This document shows, piece by piece, positions 55,710-63,971 of a stretch of 64,000 nt of DNA (position 1 is the first letter of the stretch; each line of letters starts with the position of its first letter). This DNA is from Aliishimia ponticola. Its GTDB lineage: Bacteria > Pseudomonadota > Alphaproteobacteria > Rhodobacterales > Rhodobacteraceae. The stretch spans positions 620,001 to 684,000 of the forward strand of contig NZ_SRKY01000001.1 of assembly GCF_004803475.1 (NCBI RefSeq). The letters run 5' to 3'. The translations under genes were made by a program, and so were the position numbers. The notes beneath the pieces are model-generated. The model saw only the letters and a list, made by a program, of their open reading frames with translations, had not been told where the DNA came from and searched no databases.

Positions 55710-57190
55710 ATCCGCCTCCGCTTCTGGGTAATTTCGCGCCAGATCAACCCGTCGCGCGCCATGAGTTGATCGGCCTCCACCGGGCCGGACCCGCCGGATT
55801 CGTAGGGCTTGGGCACGTCGCCGCGCGCCTCCCACCCGGCGATGATCGGATCGGTCCAGGCCCATGCGGCCTCGACCTCATCACCGCGCATGAACAGCGT
55901 CTGGTTGCCCCGGATCACGTCCATGATCAGCCGCTCATAGGCGTCGGGCGGATCTTCGACCTCTGGCCCAAGCGCTTCGGCAAAGGTCATGTCGAGCGGC
56001 ACGTCAATCAGACGCATCCCGCCCGGCCCCGGCTCCTTGATCGTCACATCCATCGTGATGCCTTCATTCGGCTGCAACTGAATCGCCAGAACGTTGCGAT
56101 TGGTGCCGTGTTCGACATCCTCGAAAATCGTGTGCGGCAGCGGTTTGAACACCACCGCGATTTCAGAGGACCGCGCAGACATCCTTTTGCCCGTGCGCAG
56201 ATAGAAAGGCGTTCCGGCCCACCGCCAATTGGCAAGGTTGACCTTCATCGCAATGAAACTTTCGGTCTTGGAGCGCGGATCGCCCACCGCCGTGCGGTAA
56301 TCGGGATGCGCGTCTTCATCTTCGCCCGCCATGTATTGCCCGCGCACGACGTGATGCGGCATCACCGGCTCCAGGGCGCGGATGACCTTCAGCTTTTCGT
56401 CGCGCACCGCGTCCGGGTCGAACTTCGCCGGAGGCTCCATCGCGATCAGGCAAAGCAACTGCATCAGGTGGTTCTGCACCATATCGCGCATCGCGCCTGA
56501 GCGGTCATAATATTCGCCCCGCCCGCCAACGCCCACGGTTTCGGCCACAGTGATCTGGATATGGTCGATATATTGCGAATTCCACAGCGGCTCGAAGAGC
56601 ACATTACCAAAGCGCACCGCCATCAGGTTCTGCACGGTTTCCTTGCCCAGATAATGGTCGATCCGGTAAATCTGGCTTTCGTCGAAATGCTGCGCGAGAG
56701 TCTGGTTCAATTCCCGCGCGCTTTGCAGATCGCGGCCAAAGGGCTTTTCGACCACGACCCGGCACGTGGGCGACACCATGCCATGCGCATGGAGCCGCTT
56801 GGCAATATCGCCGAACAAGCCCGGCGCGACCGAGAAATAGAACGCCTCGATCCGGCCATCGCGTGACATCAACTGTTTCAGCGTTTCCCAGCCGTCTTCG
56901 CCGCGCGCATCCACATGGGCATAGCTCAGCTTTTCCAAAAACCCTTCAAGCGTTCCATCCTCGCAATGATGGCTGCCGCTGAACTCTCGCACCGCTTCGG
57001 CCACGATCTCGCGATAGGCGTCGTTGTCCATCTCGCCGCGCGCCGCGCCGATGATCCGCGCGTCGGACGGTATCTGCCCCGCGCAAAATCGCCGGAACAG
57101 GCCGGGCAAAATCTTGCGCCGCGCCAGATCGCCGGTCCCGCCAAAAATGACAAGATCGAACGTATCGACCGGAATGACCCTCGAAACCAT
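55706..57190 (-). CDS. zwf: Glucose-6-phosphate 1-dehydrogenase
   Basis: A 494-aa dehydrogenase of glucose 6-phosphate giving NADPH. DLVIFGGTGDLARRKILPGLF is the dinucleotide-binding fingerprint, RIDHYLGKETVQNLMAVRF the catalytic signature with His and Lys, and VVVEKPFGRDL the second conserved block. First gene of zwf-pgl-pgi. Start at the ATG at 57190, with AGGAGGACTGC, giving MVSRVIPVDTFDLVIFGG. Promoter and operator lie in the 161-bp gap to the divergent radical SAM gene; I see no clear HexR- or RpiR-type site. Confidence 0.97.
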   Translation of the reverse strand: MVSRVIPVDTFDLVIFGGTGDLARRKILPGLFRRFCAGQIPSDARIIGAARGEMDNDAYREIVAEAVREFSGSHHCEDGTLEGFLEKLSYAHVDARGEDGWETLKQLMSRDGRIEAFYFSVAPGLFGDIAKRLHAHGMVSPTCRVVVEKPFGRDLQSARELNQTLAQHFDESQIYRIDHYLGKETVQNLMAVRFGNVLFEPLWNSQYIDHIQITVAETVGVGGRGEYYDRSGAMRDMVQNHLMQLLCLIAMEPPAKFDPDAVRDEKLKVIRALEPVMPHHVVRGQYMAGEDEDAHPDYRTAVGDPRSKTESFIAMKVNLANWRWAGTPFYLRTGKRMSARSSEIAVVFKPLPHTIFEDVEHGTNRNVLAIQLQPNEGITMDVTIKEPGPGGMRLIDVPLDMTFAEALGPEVEDPPDAYERLIMDVIRGNQTLFMRGDEVEAAWAWTDPIIAGWEARGDVPKPYESGGSGPVEADQLMARDGLIWREITQKRRRM

Positions 57191-57351
57191 GCAGTCCTCC
57201 TGTTGCGAAACCTCTGTTTTTTCCGCAATGTTAGCCCTAACACAACTTCTCGGCATCACAAGTGCGTCAAAGCTGGCTCAGTGGGTTTTTTCGGGCTCTG
57301 CGACAGTCTAAATGTTCTCAAGCAATACCATAACCGCCGGATGACGCCACG

Positions 57352-58299
57352 ATGAAAGACCTCTCTGCCGCCAATAGCGGAAAATTCCAAAATCCAGAGG
57401 TCACGTCAGACGGCAGTCGCCGCGCCGTGGTCGAACTTTCGGATCCGCAAACGCTGTGGTTCAACACCGGCACGCTTTGCAACATCGAATGCGCGAATTG
57501 CTACATTCTCAGCTCTCCATCCAATGACGCGCTGGTCTATCTGACCACCGAGGATGTGAATGACTATCTGGACCAGTTGGAAGACCGCAATTGGCAGGCG
57601 CGCGAGATCGGCTTTACCGGCGGCGAGCCCTTCATGAACCCGCAAATGATCGACATGACGCGGGCCGCGCTGTCACGCGGGTACGAGGTGCTGATCCTCA
57701 CCAACGCCATGCGTCCGATGATGCGCAAATCGGTACAGGCCGGTCTGTTGGAACTGAATGCCGCCTATCCCGGCAAGCTGACGCTGCGAATCTCTGTCGA
57801 TCACTACCGTCCGGACCTGCATGACGAAGAACGTGGCGATGGCAGCTTCGACAAGACGCTGACCGGCATGAAATGGCTTCGGGACAACGGGTTCCGCATG
57901 GCGATTGCGGGCCGGGCACTCTTTGGGGACAGCGATGCCGACAGCCGCGCAGGCTATGCCGCGTTCTTTGAGAAACATGGCTTTTCCATCGATTCGACCG
58001 ACCCGTCGCAAACGGTTCTGTTCCCGGAAATGGATATGACTGTCGAAGTGCCTGAAATCACCACGGCCTGCTGGGGCATTCTGAACAAATCGCCCGACGA
58101 TGTGATGTGTGCGTCCTCGCGCATGGTCGTCAAACGCAAGGGCGCAGAACAACCGACCGTTCTGGCCTGCACCCTGCTGCCCTATGACGAAGAGTTCGAG
58201 ATGGGTCCGCGCCTTGAAGATGCGGAAAAGCCCGTTGCGCTGAACCATCCCCATTGCGCGAAATTCTGCGTTTTGGGCGGGGCGTCCTGTTCTGCCTAG
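57352..58299 (+). CDS. Radical SAM protein with C-terminal cysteine cluster
   Basis: A 315-aa radical SAM enzyme. The [4Fe-4S]-SAM site is CNIECANC (Cys43, 47, 50), and the GGE motif (FTGGEPFMNP) follows. The C-terminal third has cysteines in TACWGIL, DDVMCASS, LACTLLP and HPHCAKFCVLGGASCSA, enough for an auxiliary cluster as in SPASM/twitch enzymes. The substrate is unknown. It is convergent with another radical SAM gene, sharing CTAG at the stops, and divergent from zwf. No obvious precursor-peptide gene lies beside it. Confidence 0.85.
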   Translation: MKDLSAANSGKFQNPEVTSDGSRRAVVELSDPQTLWFNTGTLCNIECANCYILSSPSNDALVYLTTEDVNDYLDQLEDRNWQAREIGFTGGEPFMNPQMIDMTRAALSRGYEVLILTNAMRPMMRKSVQAGLLELNAAYPGKLTLRISVDHYRPDLHDEERGDGSFDKTLTGMKWLRDNGFRMAIAGRALFGDSDADSRAGYAAFFEKHGFSIDSTDPSQTVLFPEMDMTVEVPEITTACWGILNKSPDDVMCASSRMVVKRKGAEQPTVLACTLLPYDEEFEMGPRLEDAEKPVALNHPHCAKFCVLGGASCSA

Positions 58300-59381
58300 G
58301 ACGCGCCGAACAGATCCAACTGCGCGCCGCCTCGCACCGGCTTTGAAAACAGATCGGTCCTGAGCGGCGGCAGATGCTCTGCCAGCCCCAGACGCTTGAC
58401 CGCAAGTTTGAACCGCGCCTGCACCATCTGCGCATATTCCCCCTCGCCGCGCATCCGTTTGCCCCAACTGGCATCATACGCCTTTCCGCCATGCATTTCG
58501 CGCAGTCGCGCCATCACGCGCCCGGCGCGGTCCGGAACGTGGGCCGCCAGCCATTCCTGCCACAGCGCGGACACCTCGCGCGGCAAACGCAGCATGATCC
58601 AACTGGCCGATCCCGCTCCCGCCTCTGCCCCAGCCTTGAGGATTGCTTCAAGCTCCGGATCAGTGAGGGCCGGCACCATCGGGGAGGCCATGATCCGCAC
58701 CTCGATCCCGGCGGCGGCGAGCCGTTCGATCATACGCAACCGCCGCGACGGTGATGGCGCGCGCGGTTCCATCTTGCGGCACAGATCCGCGTCGAGCGTG
58801 GTGACAGAGACCCCGACCCGCGCAAGCCCCTGCGCTGCCATGTCTGACAGGATGTCGATGTCGCGTTCGATCAGCGTGCCCTTGGTCACGATCGCAACCG
58901 GATGGCGTGTTTCGGCCAGCACCTCAAGGCAGGCCCGCGTGATCCGCCTGTCCCGCTCGACCGGTTGATATGGATCGGTATTCGTCCCCATCGCAAGGAC
59001 GTCCGGCACATAGGATCTTGCCGAAAGCTCCCGCCGCAGCACCTCTGCCGCGTTGGGCTTGCAGACCAACCGTGTTTCGAAATCCAACCCCGGCGACAGG
59101 CCGAGATAGGCATGGGATGGGCGCGCGAAACAGTAAACGCAGCCATGCTCACACCCTCGATAGGCGTTGACCGACCGGTCAAAGGGCAAATCGGGCGAAC
59201 GGTTATAGGAAATGACGGTGCGCGCGATTTCCTCGCGCAGTTCCGTCACAAGGCGCGGATCGTTCTCTGTATCCCCGCCCCAGCCGTCATCGACGCGCTC
59301 ACTTTGATGCGCCTCGAACCGCCCCGCCGCATTGGACCTTGCGCCGCGCGCCTTGGGAATTTCCGGTTTCACCTGTGCCAT
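58296..59381 (-). CDS. PA0069-family radical SAM protein (SplB-like)
   Basis: A 361-aa radical SAM protein. The cluster motif is CEHGCVYCFARPSHAYLGLSPGLDFETRL, the typical CxxxCxxC of the spore-photoproduct-lyase-like PA0069 group, and VLAMGTNTDPYQPVERDRRITRACLEVL follows. Its biochemical role is unproven, though DNA repair-like radical chemistry is often suggested for relatives. The N-terminus (RGARSNAAGRFE ... RGCEHGC) is as in the family. Its stop shares CTAG with the convergent radical SAM gene. No neighbour clarifies the substrate. Confidence 0.9.
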   Translation of the reverse strand: MAQVKPEIPKARGARSNAAGRFEAHQSERVDDGWGGDTENDPRLVTELREEIARTVISYNRSPDLPFDRSVNAYRGCEHGCVYCFARPSHAYLGLSPGLDFETRLVCKPNAAEVLRRELSARSYVPDVLAMGTNTDPYQPVERDRRITRACLEVLAETRHPVAIVTKGTLIERDIDILSDMAAQGLARVGVSVTTLDADLCRKMEPRAPSPSRRLRMIERLAAAGIEVRIMASPMVPALTDPELEAILKAGAEAGAGSASWIMLRLPREVSALWQEWLAAHVPDRAGRVMARLREMHGGKAYDASWGKRMRGEGEYAQMVQARFKLAVKRLGLAEHLPPLRTDLFSKPVRGGAQLDLFGAS

Positions 59382-59591
59382 GGCTGCAAATTAGAACATT
59401 GCGCGAACATTGCCAATCGGGCATTTCCCGCCCCGCGCCAAAACGACGATAAGCTGCGCAGGTGGCCCCCAAATAGTCGCGCTTGAAACGGGCTGTGTCG
59501 TTTCCCTCCTAGTGTTGGGTCGCAATCTGCCCGATTAAACGGGTAGTGATGTGCACCGCGCCCGCATTGGGCCAGCAAGGGATTTGTGACC

Positions 59592-60293
59592 ATGTCCGAC
59601 GAAGAAGACGAGATCATCCTCAGCGAACTGAATGACGAGGATCTCGTCCAGCAGATGTTCGACGACCTTTATGATGGTTTGAAAGAAGAGATCGAAGAAG
59701 GCGTCCGCATCCTTCTGGATCGCGGCTGGGCCCCTTACAAAGTTCTGACCGAAGCCCTTGTCGGCGGCATGAAGATCGTCGGCGACGATTTCCGCGACGG
59801 TATTCTGTTCGTGCCCGAGGTGCTTCTGGCGGCCAACGCGATGAAGGGCGGCATGTCGATCCTCAAGCCGCTGCTCGCCGAAACTGGCGCGCCGCGCATG
59901 GGCAAGATGGTGATCGGCACCGTCAAAGGCGACATTCACGACATCGGCAAGAACCTTGTGTCGATGATGATGGAAGGCGCGGGCTTTGAAGTGGTCGATC
60001 TGGGCATCAACAACCCGGTCGAAAACTATCTTGAAGCGCTGGAAACCGAAAAGCCCGATATTCTGGGCATGTCCGCCCTGCTGACGACCACGATGCCTTA
60101 CATGAAGGTCGTGATCGACACGATGGTCGAACAGGGTATCCGCGACGATTATACCGTCCTTGTCGGGGGCGCACCGCTGAACGAGGAATTCGGCAAGGCC
60201 ATTGGCGCCGACGCCTATTGCCGTGATGCAGCCGTGGCTGTGCAGACTGCCAAGGATTACATGGCACGCAAGCACAACCAGGTTGGTGCCTGA
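59592..60293 (+). CDS. Corrinoid (B12-binding) methyl-transfer protein
   Basis: A 233-aa corrinoid carrier: a helical cap domain (about 1-100) joined to a Rossmann-like B12-binding domain with the cobalt-ligand motif GDIHDIGKNL (Asp114, His116, Gly119), then SALLTTTMPYMKVVID and VLVGGAPLNEEF. It shuttles a methyl group on cobalamin between methyltransferases, as MtbC/MtmC do and as the B12 module of MetH does. Start at the ATG at 59592 rather than the GTG six bases before. It pairs with DUF1638 92 bp downstream; its likely activator is the RACo protein at 32.6 kb. The methyltransferase partners are not in the window. Confidence 0.92.
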   Translation: MSDEEDEIILSELNDEDLVQQMFDDLYDGLKEEIEEGVRILLDRGWAPYKVLTEALVGGMKIVGDDFRDGILFVPEVLLAANAMKGGMSILKPLLAETGAPRMGKMVIGTVKGDIHDIGKNLVSMMMEGAGFEVVDLGINNPVENYLEALETEKPDILGMSALLTTTMPYMKVVIDTMVEQGIRDDYTVLVGGAPLNEEFGKAIGADAYCRDAAVAVQTAKDYMARKHNQVGA

Positions 60294-60385
60294 GCATCTG
60301 CCATGTACAATCGGACGGCCCGCCGCAGGGCCGCCCGCAAAATCCCGCCTACCAATGGCCCTCCATGGCTGGGAGGACATGTTGA

Positions 60386-61018
60386 ATGACACTTCCCGGT
60401 GACAGCACGCTGACCGAACACGGGTTAGAGGCAACAGGGCGCGGGCGTATCCTGCTGATCGCGTGCGGCGCCTTGGCCCGCGAAATCCTTGATCTGAAAA
60501 CCGCCAATGGTTGGGATCATCTGGACCTGACCTGCCTGCCCGCCAAGCTGCATCTTTACCCGGACAAGATCACCGACGCCGTGCGCGAGGCGGTTCAGAC
60601 CCACCGCGCCGACTATGACGATATCTTCGTGGTCTATGCCGATTGCGGCACTGGCGGGTTGCTTCAGGCGGCCTGCACCGAGATGGGCGTAAAGATGATC
60701 GAGGGGCCGCATTGCTACAGCTTTTTTGAGGGCAACGCGCGGTTCGCGGACAGCGGCGACGACATTGGCACCTTTTACCTGACCGATTTCCTTGTCCGGC
60801 AATTCGACGCTTTCGTGTGGAAACCCATGGGCCTCGACCGCCACCCGGAACTGCGCGACATGCTGTTCGGCAATTATACAAAGCTGGTCTATCAGGCGCA
60901 GACCGATGATCCGGGCCTGACAGAAAAGGCCAAAGCCTGCGCCGCGCGCCTTGGCCTGCCGTTTGAAAGACGTTTCACCGGCTATGGCGATCTGGAAAGC
61001 GCGCTGGCAGGTTTGTGA
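60386..61018 (+). CDS. DUF1638 protein
   Basis: A 210-aa protein of the DUF1638 family: RILLIACGALAREIL, HLDLTCLPAKLHLYPDKI, FVVYADCGTGGLLQAACTEMGVKMIEGPHCYSFFEGN, then FYLTDFLVRQFDAFVWKPMGLDRHPELRDMLF. Several conserved cysteines and histidines could bind a metal. The role is not established, but the family sits with corrinoid methyl-transfer proteins. As I recall, mutant fitness work in a Phaeobacter tied a DUF1638 gene to methionine synthesis by a split MetH. It lies just after the corrinoid gene, with GGGAGGACATG before the start. Confidence 0.88.
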   Translation: MTLPGDSTLTEHGLEATGRGRILLIACGALAREILDLKTANGWDHLDLTCLPAKLHLYPDKITDAVREAVQTHRADYDDIFVVYADCGTGGLLQAACTEMGVKMIEGPHCYSFFEGNARFADSGDDIGTFYLTDFLVRQFDAFVWKPMGLDRHPELRDMLFGNYTKLVYQAQTDDPGLTEKAKACAARLGLPFERRFTGYGDLESALAGL

Positions 61019-61034
61019 GCCGCCACAGGCGCGC

Positions 61035-61448
61035 TCAGGCCGCCGCTTCTGCCGCCACGGCGCGAATCCGTTCGATCATCGCCCTAAGCCCGTTGGAGCG
61101 TTGCGCCGACAGATGGTCGTTCAGCCCCAGCCGCGCCATTTCGGCCCGCGCATCGACAGCGGCGACCTCCGCCACCGGCAACCCGTTGTAAAGCTTGCGC
61201 AAAAGCGCGATCAGACCCTGCACGATCATCGCGTCGCTTTCGCCTTCAAACCGGAACACACCATCCGTGATCTCCGGCTGAAGCCAGACCTGGCTGGCGC
61301 AACCGTCAACCTTTGTCGCGGGCACTTTCAGCGCGTCGGGCAGCGGCGTCAGTTTCTTGCCTTCTTCGATCACAAACCGGTAACGATCCTCCCAGTCATC
61401 GAGAAACTCGAAATCTTCCACAATCTCTTCAAAGGCGGCACTGGCCAT
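61035..61448 (-). CDS. sufE: SufE sulfur acceptor
   Basis: A 137-aa SufE/CsdE family protein that takes persulfide from SufS and passes it to SufB. The acceptor cysteine is Cys50 in VDGCASQVW; the N-terminal helices (FEEIVEDFEFLDDWEDRYRFVIEEGKKL) and GLIALLRKLYNG are typical. Start at 61448 with AAGGAGAGTGACG. It is encoded apart from the suf operon, convergent with the DUF1638 gene. It is presumably the partner of SufS at 2.6-3.8 kb. Confidence 0.95.
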   Translation of the reverse strand: MASAAFEEIVEDFEFLDDWEDRYRFVIEEGKKLTPLPDALKVPATKVDGCASQVWLQPEITDGVFRFEGESDAMIVQGLIALLRKLYNGLPVAEVAAVDARAEMARLGLNDHLSAQRSNGLRAMIERIRAVAAEAAA

Positions 61449-61576
61449 ATCGTCACTCTCCTTCTCGCGCCCTTGCAGTTAATCCGCTGCACCCACCGCG
61501 TCCAGCCCCTGCCGGATTGAAGGCTTTGCAACCCCACCCAGATGCGTTAACCCAAGGAAAAGTTTGATGACGGGGC

Positions 61577-62110
61577 ATGGGGCATATGCGCAGAACTACG
61601 ACCATCCTTCTGATTTCGGCCACGTTGCTTGGCGGGTGCGGCACTGTGCGCGACTCTCGCCTCAATCCGTTCAACTGGTTTGGCCGCTCCAGCGAAGTCC
61701 CTGCCCAGCAGCAGGCCCCGGAAGAGGTCAACCCGCTGATCCCGCAGAAATCCTCGTTCAACCGCAGCCGCGACGAATATCGCAACCGTGATCTGACGAC
61801 ACCAATCGCCACGGTGACGGATATCAAGGTGGAGCGTGTGCCCGGCGGCGCAATCGTTCGCGCGACCGGGCTGGATGCGACCCAGGGCGCGTTCAACGTG
61901 GAATTGGTGCCCGCTAACGAAGATGAAGTTCCGGTCGAAGGCGTGCTGACCTACACGTTCGAACGGCAGGTGCCGCAAGATCCGCAGCCGGTCGGCACCG
62001 AACAGTCGCGCGAAGTCGTGGTGGCCCGTGCGCTGACAGATCAGCAGTTGCAAGGTGTTCGCACGATCCGCGTGGTCGCGGCACAAAACGCGCGGCAGGT
62101 ACGTCGCTAA
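61577..62110 (+). CDS. Conserved lipoprotein
   Basis: A 177-aa protein with a lipoprotein signal: a short basic start (MGHMRRTT), a hydrophobic stretch and lipobox LLGGC (cysteine at residue 21). After a proline/glutamine-rich linker comes a folded beta-rich domain (PIATVTDIKVERVPGGAIVRATGLDATQGAFNVELVPA), then REVVVARALTDQQLQGVRTIRVVAA. No named domain is recognised; the lineage-restricted look fits a Rhodobacterales envelope lipoprotein. Acylation of the cysteine and outer-membrane placement are expected from the lipobox. A second ATG at 61586 would also keep the signal. Confidence 0.8.
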   Translation: MGHMRRTTTILLISATLLGGCGTVRDSRLNPFNWFGRSSEVPAQQQAPEEVNPLIPQKSSFNRSRDEYRNRDLTTPIATVTDIKVERVPGGAIVRATGLDATQGAFNVELVPANEDEVPVEGVLTYTFERQVPQDPQPVGTEQSREVVVARALTDQQLQGVRTIRVVAAQNARQVRR

Positions 62111-62122
62111 AGCAAAGCGTCA

Positions 62123-62143
62123 GCGGCGCGTCCCCCGCGCCGC
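62123..62143. terminator. GC hairpin between convergent lipoprotein and rnd genes
   Basis: A perfect 8-bp stem GCGGCGCG / CGCGCCGC with a TCCCC loop in the 39-bp gap between the two stops. It has no T-run on either strand, so it may act as a shared, Rho-assisted or collision-type end. Confidence 0.5.
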
Positions 62144-62149
62144 CACCCG

Positions 62150-63307
62150 TCAGAGTTCGACGATCTTGATCGCGTCGCCATCGGCAGACAGCGCGATTTT
62201 CCCCTCGCACAGACGCAGCGCATCTGTTCCGAACACCTCGGACCGCCACCCGCGCAGCGCCTGCAGATCGCGCTGACCCGCGGAAATCGCATCAAGATCG
62301 GACGCGCTGGCAATCAGACGCGGCGCAACACCAGAGCTTTCCGTCTTGGCCTTCAGCAACACGCGCAGCAGGTCGGCAAGCGCCGGATTGACTTGCAGCT
62401 TGTCACGGCTGGTATCGGCCTTCGGCAAATCCTCGGGCGGATAGTCCAGCCCCCGCTTCACGGCCTCAAGAATACCTTCGGCAATCTCACCTTTGCGCGC
62501 ATCGCGCAAAAGCAGCCGCGCGCGCCCCAGTTCCTTCAGGTCCGACGGCTTCAACGAGGCAAGCTCGATCAGCGCGTCGTCCTTATAGACCCGGTTGCGC
62601 GGGATGTTCTTGGTCTGCGCATGGATCTCGCGGAACCGCGCCAATTCCTTGACCAGCGCGAGGAACTTACCGCTATTGGTGCGCGTCTTGACCCGCTGCC
62701 AGGCGTCTTCAGGCTCCACCCGGTAGGTTTCGGGCGTTGTCAGAACCTCAAGCTCTTCGCCGACCCATTTCGCGCGCCCCGACTGCGCCAGTTCTTCCGA
62801 CAGCACTTCGTAGATCTTGCGCAAATGCGTCACGTCAGCCAGCGCATAGGCTTTTTGTGCTTCTGTCAGCGGGCGGCGCGACCAATCGGTAAAGCGTGAC
62901 GTCTTGTCCAGCTTGGCCCGCGCGATCCGCTTCACCAGCGTTTCATAGCCCACCTGATCGCCAAACCCGCAGACCATGGCCGCAACCTGCGTGTCAAAAA
63001 GCGGCTCGGGGATCACCCCGGCTTCGACGAAGAAGATTTCAAGATCCTGCCGCGCCGCGTGGAACACTTTGACCACGGACGTATCGCGGAAAAGCTCATA
63101 GAGCGGCTCAAGCGACATATCGTTGCCCAAGGGATCGACCAGAACCGCGTCGGTCTTGCCGTCCCCCGGATAGGCCAACTGCGCGAGGCAAAGCTTGGCG
63201 TAATAGGTCCGTTCCCGCAAAAACTCGGTATCTACCGTAACATAGGGGGCTTGGGCCGCCTCGGCGCAAAATGCAGCGAGGTCTTCGGTCGTGGTCAGAA
63301 TGCGCAT
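62150..63307 (-). CDS. rnd: Ribonuclease D
   Basis: A 385-aa 3'-to-5' exoribonuclease trimming tRNA precursors. The DEDDy residues stand in VTVDTEFLRERTYY (Exo I), VFHAARQDLEIFF (Exo II) and YALADVTHLRKIYEVL (Exo III). HRDC-type helical regions follow (NIPRNRVYKDDALIELASLKPSDLKEL). Normal length. It is transcribed leftward, downstream of purN on the same strand, with a 70-bp gap. No anomaly seen. Confidence 0.96.
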   Translation of the reverse strand: MRILTTTEDLAAFCAEAAQAPYVTVDTEFLRERTYYAKLCLAQLAYPGDGKTDAVLVDPLGNDMSLEPLYELFRDTSVVKVFHAARQDLEIFFVEAGVIPEPLFDTQVAAMVCGFGDQVGYETLVKRIARAKLDKTSRFTDWSRRPLTEAQKAYALADVTHLRKIYEVLSEELAQSGRAKWVGEELEVLTTPETYRVEPEDAWQRVKTRTNSGKFLALVKELARFREIHAQTKNIPRNRVYKDDALIELASLKPSDLKELGRARLLLRDARKGEIAEGILEAVKRGLDYPPEDLPKADTSRDKLQVNPALADLLRVLLKAKTESSGVAPRLIASASDLDAISAGQRDLQALRGWRSEVFGTDALRLCEGKIALSADGDAIKIVEL

Positions 63308-63377
63308 AGACGGCTATACTTGTCTTTCTTGAGCGTATCCCTTCGTCCTAGCCCAAGATGCCAGCCTTTACCAGAGC

Positions 63378-63971
63378 CTACCCCAACCAGACAGGGCGGC
63401 GATCCCCGGCTGCAAATCGGCGCAGCACAGCGGGATAAAGGCGGTGTTCTTCCACCAGAACCCGCGCGGCAAGGCTGTCAGGCGTATCGCCCTCTTGGAT
63501 CGGCACCCGCGCCTGACCAAGGATCGGCCCGTCATCCAGTTCCGGTGTGACCTCATGCACGGTGCAGCCATGCTCGGTCTCGCCTGCTTCCAATGCGCGC
63601 GCATGGGTGTGCAGCCCGCGATATTTCGGCAGCAGCGACGGGTGGATATTGATCATCCGCCCGCTCCACGGTGTCACGAATCCGGCGGTGAGAACACGCA
63701 TGAACCCGGCCAGACAGATGATATCCGGCGCGTGCGGGGCCAAAGCCTGCGCCAGCGCGGTTTCGAACGCGGCGCGGTCCCCGGCAAAGGGGCGGTGGTC
63801 CACGACTTCGGTCGCCAGCCCCTGCCCGCGCGCCCAAGCGATGCCGCCCGCGTCTTCCTTGTTGGACAGAATAACGGCAGGACGTGCGGGATGATCGCCG
63901 GTCATACTATCGACCAGCGCGCGCATGTTCGATCCGCCGCCAGAGATGAAAATAGCGACGCGCTTGGTCAC
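63378..63971 (-). CDS. purN: Phosphoribosylglycinamide formyltransferase
   Basis: A 197-aa GAR transformylase of de novo purine synthesis, using 10-formyl-THF. It has VAIFISGGGSNMRALVDS, CLAGFMRVLTAGFV, INIHPSLLPKYRGLHTHARALEAGETEHGCTVHEV (catalytic His and the ribose-phosphate loop) and DDGPILGQARV with the catalytic aspartate. It starts at a GTG overlapping the stop of an upstream frame (GTGA), as expected behind purM. Confidence 0.96.
   Translation of the reverse strand: MTKRVAIFISGGGSNMRALVDSMTGDHPARPAVILSNKEDAGGIAWARGQGLATEVVDHRPFAGDRAAFETALAQALAPHAPDIICLAGFMRVLTAGFVTPWSGRMINIHPSLLPKYRGLHTHARALEAGETEHGCTVHEVTPELDDGPILGQARVPIQEGDTPDSLAARVLVEEHRLYPAVLRRFAAGDRRPVWLG

Noticed and set aside
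57191-57351. Possible short precursor-peptide gene before the radical SAM gene
   Set aside because: Short frames exist but none has a ribosome site, leader-like composition or cysteine pattern; nothing supports a RiPP precursor.
59382-59591. Cobalamin riboswitch before the corrinoid gene
   Set aside because: The 210-bp leader lacks a recognisable B12-box-like sequence; only a small CCCG-ATTAAA-CGGG hairpin is seen.
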